Source: Pyrenopolyporus hunteri
Lineage: Eukaryota; Ascomycota; Sordariomycetes; Xylariales; Hypoxylaceae
Length of the DNA: 64,000 nt
NCBI GenBank assembly: GCA_902806595.1
Contig: CADCXC010000037.1
Location: 3,339,881-3,403,880, forward strand
Reading direction: 5' to 3'
Shown here: piece by piece, positions 55,466 through 64,000 of the stretch
Layout: the number at the start of each line of letters is the position of its first letter
How positions within the stretch are numbered: the stretch's first letter is position 1
Program-made: the position numbers and the translations under genes
The notes under the pieces: generated by a model
What the model was told of the DNA's origin: nothing
Database searches by the model: none
Seen by the model: only the letters and a program-made list of their open reading frames with translations

Positions 55466-55505
55466 ATTCGACTTTTTAAAAATTCGTTTAAAAATTTCGT
55501 AAGTT

Positions 55506-55860
<355 letters not shown>

Positions 55861-58034
55861 TTAAATTTTTTAAAAGTTTTAATATTAATTTAATTTAATG
55901 ATAACGACGTTAATTTTTTAATAAAATTTTTTAATAATTAATTATTAAAAAAATAAATAATTATTTAATTTATTTAAATTAAATTATCGTCGATTTTAAA
56001 AATAAATTTTAAACAATATTAAATAATTAATAAAAACCATTAATTAAAATTAAATATAATATATATATTTTTTTTTAAATTTCGATTATAACGACGTATT
56101 AAAATTTTAAATTTAAATATTTTTAAAATTATAACGATACGGTAAAAACGAGTTTTACGTATAATAAAATATTAATATACGTTTATAAAAGTAATAATTA
56201 TTTATAAAAATGTAATTATATATATAAATAAAAAGTATAATATTTATAAAGTTAATAAAAATAAATATAAATAAAATAAAGTTATAATAAAGTTTATTTA
56301 AATTATTTTTAAAAGATAAATTACGTTTAATTAATAAATTAATATATTAAATTAATATTATTAATTTAAATTTAAATTAAATTTTTATTTTAATATTTAA
56401 ATTTTAAATATTTATAAATATTATAAATCGTAAAATTTAATGTAAATATAAATACGACGTTATATTATTATACATTTATTTAATTTTATTAAATTATCGA
56501 TAATAATATGATTTTATTATTTATTTTTATATAAAATTATAATTAAAAAAAATTATATTTTAATTTTTTTTTTAATAATATTAATATAATTTATTTTAGT
56601 TTTTAAATTTTACCCGTATTAAATAAAACGACGAAATTATTTTTAAATTTATTATCGATTAATTAATTTTATAAAATAAACGTATAATATTATAACATTT
56701 ATTTTATTAATAAATATATATAATTTATAATTTTATAATTTAATTTTTATTATATAAATAATAAAATTAATTAATAAAATATATTTATTACTTATCGTTA
56801 CGATAAATATTAAAATATAATATTAATATTAATATATATCGAATAATTTTAAAATTTTATATAAATTTAAATATATACGTATTAATTATTAAAAAAATTT
56901 TAATATATTCGAAATTAATTATTTTATATATTATCGTTAAATTTTTAATTTTATCGTATAATAATAATAATTATAATTTATTATTATTTTATATAATTAA
57001 ATTACGATTAAAATCGCGGTTTTATTTATGTTAATTTTTATAATATTGTAATTTTATTAATAAATATTATTTTATAAATTTTAAACCGGTTTTTATTAAA
57101 TAAATCGATTAATTTAATTAACGTATTATTAATTTTCGTTTTTAATAATTATATTATATTATAAAAATAATCGATTATAAATAATTTATAAAAAATTTTA
57201 TAATAATTTTATAATAATTATTATTACGGTGTTAAAATAATTATTAACGATTTTAAAATAACCGTTAATAATTAATTTAAAATTATTAATAATAAATTTA
57301 AAACAATTATTATTAATTAATTTAAAATTTCGATATATAAAAACCGTTTTCGATTATTTTAAATCATTTTTTGTTTTATATTTAACGTTTTAATATTTTA
57401 TATAAACGTATTATATTATTTATTAATAAGGTAATTTATAATCGATATAATTAAATTTTATTTTTAATTAATTTAATTTAATTTTAATTTATTATAAAAG
57501 TAATTAACTTTTAATATTAATTATCGTCGATTAAATATTATTAAATTATAACGAATTATTTATAATAATTTTAAATTAATTTTTATTTATATTATTAATT
57601 TTTTTTAATTGTATTTTTTTTATTAATTTAAATTTTCGTTTATTTATTTTTTAATAAAATAATTATTTAATAAAAAAAATAATTCCGTTAAAAGTAAAAA
57701 TTTTTTTTTTATAAAATTAATAAAATTAAATATTCGATAAATCGTTATAAAAACGATAAACGAAATATCCTTCGATATTAACGTTAATAATAATTTTAAT
57801 ATTAAAAAAAATAAAATAATATAATTATATTTATAGTTACATTTTATTATCGAAATAAAATTATATTATAAAATATTTTTTTATTTCGTAATAAAAAGGT
57901 AAAATTATTCGATAAAAGTTAATTTTCGATTTTTATAAAAAAAATTAATAACGTTTTCGATAAATTAACGATATAATATTTAAATCGAAGTGGTTTTTTT
58001 AATTATTTTAATTATTTTACCGTAATTTACGTTA

Positions 58035-58335
58035 ATTATAATAAAAAAAATATAATTATAAAATGTATAAATAAAAGATTTTTTAAACGAATTATTATTT
58101 TAATTATTACTTTTAAAATAAAGTTATTAAATATATAAATAGGGATTTTATTTAAATAAATTAATGTTTTAGTTGTTATTTTATAAAATAAAATTATATA
58201 ATATATAAAAATGGTTTTTTCGAAATAAGTTATTATTTTAATTATTACTTGAAAAATAAAGTTATAAAATGTATAAATAAAGGGTTTTTCGAAATAAATT
58301 ATCGTTTTAATTTTTATTATAAAAAGTTATTTTTT
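58035..58335 (+). repeat. ~69-bp tandem repeat, about four copies
   Basis: AAATGTATAAATAAA and its variants recur at 58061, 58129, about 58198 and 58267, each followed by a GGGTTTTT-like stretch and AAATAAGTTATTATTTTAAT. The steps are 68-69 bp. Copies keep non-CpG G (GGG, AAG, TGT) on the plus strand, and 69 bp would be 23 codons. Confidence 0.75.
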
Positions 58336-61300
58336 ATTAATTAAAAAATTAAAAGGTTTTTATAAAATTTATTAAAAGTTTTATAAAAAGTTAATTTATT
58401 TACGATATATAAATATAAAAGTTTAATATATATTAAAACGTTAATGATTTTTTATTTATTTTTAAAGTATATTAATTTTTATAAATATATATTTTATAAT
58501 TAAGTAATTATTTATATTTTTAATTAAAATATTTAAAAAAGTTAAATACGTTTTATTAACGTTAATTTAAAAATATAATTATAAAATAATATAAAAATTA
58601 CATTTTAATAAATAATTTATTAATTATTTTAAAATTAATTATAAAATTATTATAATTATATTTTAATATAAAATTCGATTTTATATCGAATATTTAAATT
58701 TAAATGTATTTTTTAAAAATATTAAATTATATTTAAATTTAAAGTTATAAAAATAAAATTAAATTTTAATCGTAAATATTTATAACGTTTTTTAAATTTA
58801 ATTTAAATATTTTTTTTTTAAATTTTTATTATTAATGTAATATTAATACAAAATTTATTCGATATTTAATTATATAATATTAAAGTTTAATTTATATTTT
58901 AAAAATTTATACCATTTTTCGATATTTAATTATTTAATATTTTATATTTTATTTTACGTTTATATATTCGTTATTAATATTATTTAAAATATCGTTTCGT
59001 ATTATATTTATTTTTTTATTAATTCGAACGAAGTAAAATTAAAAAAACGATTTTAATTTATAATCGATATATTAATAAAATAAATAAAAAATAGATATAA
59101 ATAAATTTTATAATATAATAAAGTTACGATAAATAGTAAATAAATTAATGGAAATTATATTTAATAAATTTATATTTTTTATAAATTTTATACATATACG
59201 TTTTTTACGTCGATATATATTAATAATAACGGCGAAATAATAAAATAAACGATAATAAAAATAACGATTATATTAATTATTATTAAATAAAAATAGAAAT
59301 TTTTATACGAAATAACGGTTATTTAAATATATATTTTCGATAAAATATAAGTGGAATTTTTAGAATATTATAAATAAATTATTATAAAAATAATAAATAA
59401 ATATTATTATTATATTTATTAAATTAATTAAAAAAAGGTAGGTTAAAAATAAAATAAATATAAATTAAATTATAAAAAAATTTTAAAATACGTTTAAATA
59501 AAAATATAATTAATATTTATTTTATAAAAACGTTAATTATCGAAGTTTTTACTTTTTAAATATTTATATTATTAATATAATACGTTTATTATAAAATAAA
59601 ATCGATGAAAAATTTTATATTATTTAAAACGATTTAATTTAAATAATTAATTTTATTATATATTATTTATATTATATATAAATTTTAACTTTTAATGTTT
59701 TTATTTAAATTTTTAATAATTAATTTATAAATATTTGATATGATATTTAAAAATATAAATCGTTTATTATAATTAATTAAAATTTTAAAAAAAAAATTAC
59801 GATAAATTTATTATATCGATTAATATTTTATAATTATTTAATGTATTTTTATTTAATGAAATTTATTATAAATTTATAATAATTTATTTATTTCGAAAAA
59901 TTTTATTATTATATAATATAAAATAAAATTAAAATCGTTAATAATTAATTAAATAAATTAATAAATAAATTTAATTAAATATCGATTCGATTAACGTAAT
60001 TTATTTAATTATAATTAATATATAAAATTAAAAATTATTTTATAAAACGTAAATTTAATATAATATTATTAATTTATTATAATACGTTTATTTATATATA
60101 TTCGAAAAATATAAAAAATTTTTATTATAAAATTAATATTTTATTTTTATTATATAAAAATTTTTATTTCGTTTATTATCGTTAAAGATTTTTTTAATGT
60201 TTTATTTAACGTTTTAATTAATTTTTTCGATAATTTTTAATAATATTTTTAAATTATAAACGTTTATTTATTTATTTATAATAATATAAATTTTCGATTA
60301 TAATCGAAAAATAATTAAAAATTTAATAAATATTCGAAATAATTTATTAAAACGTTTTATTTTTAATCGACGATTTTATTAAATATTATAAATAAGTTTT
60401 TTTTAAATAATTAATAAAAAATTATATATATTTATATCGTATATAATTATAAAAAAGTTACGTATAAAAGCGATAAAATAATAAAGTAATAATTATTTTT
60501 AAATTTCGAAAAAATAAAATCGATTAATGATTAAATTATTCGATTTATAAATTAATGTTTTAAAAAATAAATTAAAATATTAATATTAAATAAAAATTTT
60601 ATAAAAAATTATTTAACGTAATTTAAAAATTAATTAAAACGATTTAAATAAATTTCGAAGTTATTTTCGTTAATTTATTATAATAAATATTTCGTATATT
60701 TTATAAACGTATTTATTTTTTAATAACGGATTTTATTAATAAAATGTTAAAGTTATAATATTAAAATTATCGAATTAAAATTAATTTAATTATAATTAAT
60801 TACGTACGTTTAATTGTTTTTTTTAAATTTATTTAAAATTATTTTTTTAAAATTTATATCGAACGATATCGAATATAAAACTTCGATGAAAAAAATAATA
60901 AAAATAAAAATAATAACGTAATCAAACGATTATTATTTATAATTATAAATAAATAAATACGATTTAAAAATTAAAATACTTAAATTTTAAAAATTAAAAT
61001 AATAAATAAATTAAATATATATTTTATATATATAAAAAATTATAAAAATCGATTTTTAATTTATAAATTAATTTAAGAATAATTTTAATAGTTTTATTAT
61101 TATATTACGAAATTTAATAAATTTAAAATTTCGTAAAATTAATTAATTAATAATATTTAAAATAAAAATTTTTATCTTATATTATTCGATAATTACGAAA
61201 TAAATATAATGTCGAAATAAATTTATAATTTTATAACATTATTTAAAAATATAAATTTTTTATAAAAATAAATATAATATCGATATTATTTAAAACGAGA

Positions 61301-62695
61301 AATTTATTAATTTTTAAATTAAATTATTTTATAATTTAATTATTAAATATTTAAAAATAAAATAATTTAAATTAATTAATTATTATTTTTAATTTTATTA
61401 AAAATTATAAAAATAATCATATAAATTAATTTTATATTTTCAATATAAATTTTCGATATTTAATTTTATTTTTACGAAATTTTAAAATGTCGAAAATTTT
61501 AAATTAATTATAATATTTATAAAATAAAATTAACGCGAATTTTTTCATTTTAAAATTTAAATGGGAAAATAATATATGATTCGTAAACATTGATATTAAA
61601 AATTTTTTAACTTGAATATATATATAAATTTTAAATGTTTTTAAATATATAAAAACGAAATTTATTATAAAAATATATTAAAATCTTATAAAATTTTATA
61701 TTATTAAAAATAATATAAAAACGTATATCGTTTATATTTTTAATTATAAATAATATTCGAATTTAAATTAATATAAAATTATAATAAAAAATATAATTTA
61801 AAAAATTTGAAATTTAAATTATATATAATATATAATAATTATTATAAATTACGTTTATTAAATTGAAATTTATATAATTATCATATATATTTCAAATTTT
61901 TATAAATAACGTTAATAAATTAAATTATTTTATAAACGTATTATATTAATTTTTAAACGATTTTTTAAATTAAAATTTCGGTTTAATATTTTAAAATAAA
62001 TTAAATTATAAAATAAAATATTTTTTTAAATTTAAAATATAATATTAATTTACGATAATACGAAAATTATCGATTATTATCGTAAATTTTAATAATATAT
62101 AAAAATTTAACGAATATAAATTATTTTTTAAATTTATATAAATATAATAAAATTAATAATCGAATAATAAAATTATTTTTTAATTATTATTTTAAATATT
62201 TATTTATATCGAAAAATTATTAAACGTTAAATTAATAATATTAAAGTTTTTAAAAGTTAAAAATTTAAACGATTTTTATAAAAAATAAAATTTTCGATTA
62301 AATAATAATATATTTTTTTTTATAAAAATATAATACGATAAAAATCGTCGATTTTATTATAAAATAAAAATTAATATCGAATTATTAAATTTTTAATTAC
62401 GATATAAAAATATTATAATTAATTATATTAATTCGATATAATTAAATATATTTTAATTTTAAATTTATAAAGTTTATAAATAAAATTTAATATATAATTT
62501 CGAATTATAATAAATTAATTTATTACGTTAAAAAATCGTTAATTTATTACGATTTCGATAAATTTTACATTAAAAATATAAATTATTTATAATAAATAAT
62601 TAACGAAATATTTATTAAAAATACGAAATTTTATATAATTATATAAAAATAAAATTATTAAATAAATAGCATTATTATTCGTACTACTATTATAT

Positions 62696-63203
62696 TATCG
62701 GGCCTTATCCGTACTACCAAAAAGTACATCTCCTACCCCTCACTTTTAGGCCCCACTAACAGTTCCCATACAAAAATACAACAAACCAATGATGTCTTTT
62801 TAAAGAACGGGTACGCTCTATGATTGAATTTCTTGTACATATTGAATTACATACACCTCCCACCATACCTCCCAATATATTTACCTTTATATCCCACCTA
62901 TTCTAAGATAAAAAATAATATATATTTTAAACTTTCAGGTTATAAAAAAATATTTAAATAAGGGTACATTTTATTGAAAATAACTTTTAAATTAAAATAA
63001 ATAATATTGTTTCTTAAAACAATAACTTAATAAACGATTAACGTTAAATATTTAATAATAAATTAGATATTAAAAGGATGTATGGGAAAAGATATTGAAA
63101 AAGTGCATAAATTATAAATTAATAATAATAAAACGATTGTAAAATGGGTATTATATGGGTATAGCATGTATTTTCGGTATTGGTAGTACGGATAATTCCG
63201 ATA
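62696..63203. mobile_element. ~0.5 kb inverted-repeat element inserted into RIP DNA
   Basis: A perfect 16-bp inverted repeat TTATCCGTACTACCAA (62705-62720; reverse complement at 63180-63195) is flanked on both sides by TATCGG (62696-62701; complement at 63198-63203). The inside contains normal CpA, CpT and CpC (for example CCCCACTAACAGTTCCC) and lacks the CpG-only signature, though AT-rich RIP DNA surrounds it. It has no coding capacity, so it looks like a non-autonomous DNA transposon that arrived after the region was mutated. No clear target-site duplication was identified. Confidence 0.78.
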
Positions 63204-63229
63204 TCAAAATAGGTAAATTACGAATATAT

Positions 63230-64000
63230 CAATGTTCAAATAAAATATCGTATTTTAAAATTTATTTAATTATTTAATAATAAATTTTTTAAAAATTAAA
63301 TTATTAAATTAAAAATATAATTATTACGATAAATTAAATAAATAAAATTAATAATATTTATAATAATTAATTATTTAATTTAAATTATTATACGTATTTA
63401 ATACGTTTTAACGAATTTTATTGGTTTTATTAAAATATATTTACGTAATTTATTTAAAAACAATACTTATAATTTTTTTTAACGGTTTATTTTAATTTAA
63501 TTTATTATTAATTTTATTATTAATTTTATTATTAATTTTATTATTAATTTTATTATTAATTTATTATTAATTTATTATTAATTAAATTACGATTTAATAT
63601 AATTTTATATTTATAAATCGATTCGATTTTTATATTTTGATTTATATTTTATATATTTAATTATATTTTATAATTTATATTTTAATTTATATTTTTTACG
63701 ATTATAATTTTATATTCGATTTATAATTTTTATATTATGCAATTTATATTTTTTATATTATATTTCTATAAATTTTATATTATACGATTTATATATTTTA
63801 TTTATAAACTTATAATATACGATTTTATACTTAAAAATTCATTTATACGTATAAATATAAACATTTTTTATACGATAATATTATTTTTTTTTTTATTTCC
63901 CTTAAAAGTAAATAATAATTATATACCCCAGCAAATTTTCGGATTTTTTTTATTTTTTTTTTAAAATTATATTTCGAGGTTTTTATATTTTTTTTTATTT
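63230..64000. repeat. AT-rich RIP DNA, continues past the window edge
   Basis: Returns to the A/T-only, CpG-retaining composition. A 15-bp repeat (TTATTATTAATTTTA, about five copies) lies at 63505-63590. After 63600 the sequence is irregular TTTATATTTTA-type low-complexity DNA. The only reading frame here is a by-product of T-rich sequence. Confidence 0.7.

Noticed and set aside
63737..63964. 75-codon frame rich in Phe, Ile and Tyr
   Set aside because: Composition is what T-rich low-complexity DNA gives by chance; it sits inside RIP DNA.

Overview
This window is nuclear DNA from a filamentous ascomycete (Pezizomycotina, probably a Sordariomycete). Three things point there: short 58-124 bp spliceosomal introns with GTRNGY-type donors, fungal-specific families (a Zn2Cys6 regulator with a Fungal_trans domain, an App1-type lipid phosphatase, an isopenicillin-N-acyltransferase-like enzyme), and a sharp split between balanced-GC islands and extremely AT-rich blocks typical of repeat-induced point mutation (RIP). 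The class-level guess leans on the dispersed TAGG/CCTA repeats and is weaker.

Layout. 1-6095: balanced-GC intergenic DNA with no recognisable gene. 6096-22866: one AT-rich block bounded by a 43-44 bp inverted repeat, which I read as a single ~16.8 kb RIP-destroyed transposable element. 22867-25330: gene-poor spacer with a (TG)22 microsatellite. About 25330-27075: a second, small RIP block. 27075-29187: gene-poor spacer. 29188-43474: the only gene island. About 43840-62690: a third RIP block with several minisatellites and an uninterrupted 266-nt poly(T). 62696-63203: a 0.5 kb inverted-repeat element that is itself not RIP-mutated. 63230-64000: RIP DNA again.

Genes in the island, in order: glutathione S-transferase (-), App1-like phosphatidate phosphatase (-), a 276 bp MITE, an acyl-CoA:6-APA acyltransferase-like NTN hydrolase (+), a CLN3/battenin vacuolar membrane protein (+), a Zn2Cys6 transcription factor (-), and an HhH-GPD DNA glycosylase (-). 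Several were rebuilt from separate reading frames by placing introns. GST, App1 and CLN3 are intact. The acyltransferase has one frame break, the glycosylase two, and the regulator at least four, so the regulator looks like a pseudogene. They do not form an obvious pathway.

The most unusual signal is the RIP chemistry. In the AT blocks almost every remaining C or G sits in a CpG, while CpA, CpT and CpC are nearly gone. That differs from the classic CpA-focused RIP. It is overlaid with kilobase-scale strand bias in the few non-CpG C or G that survive.
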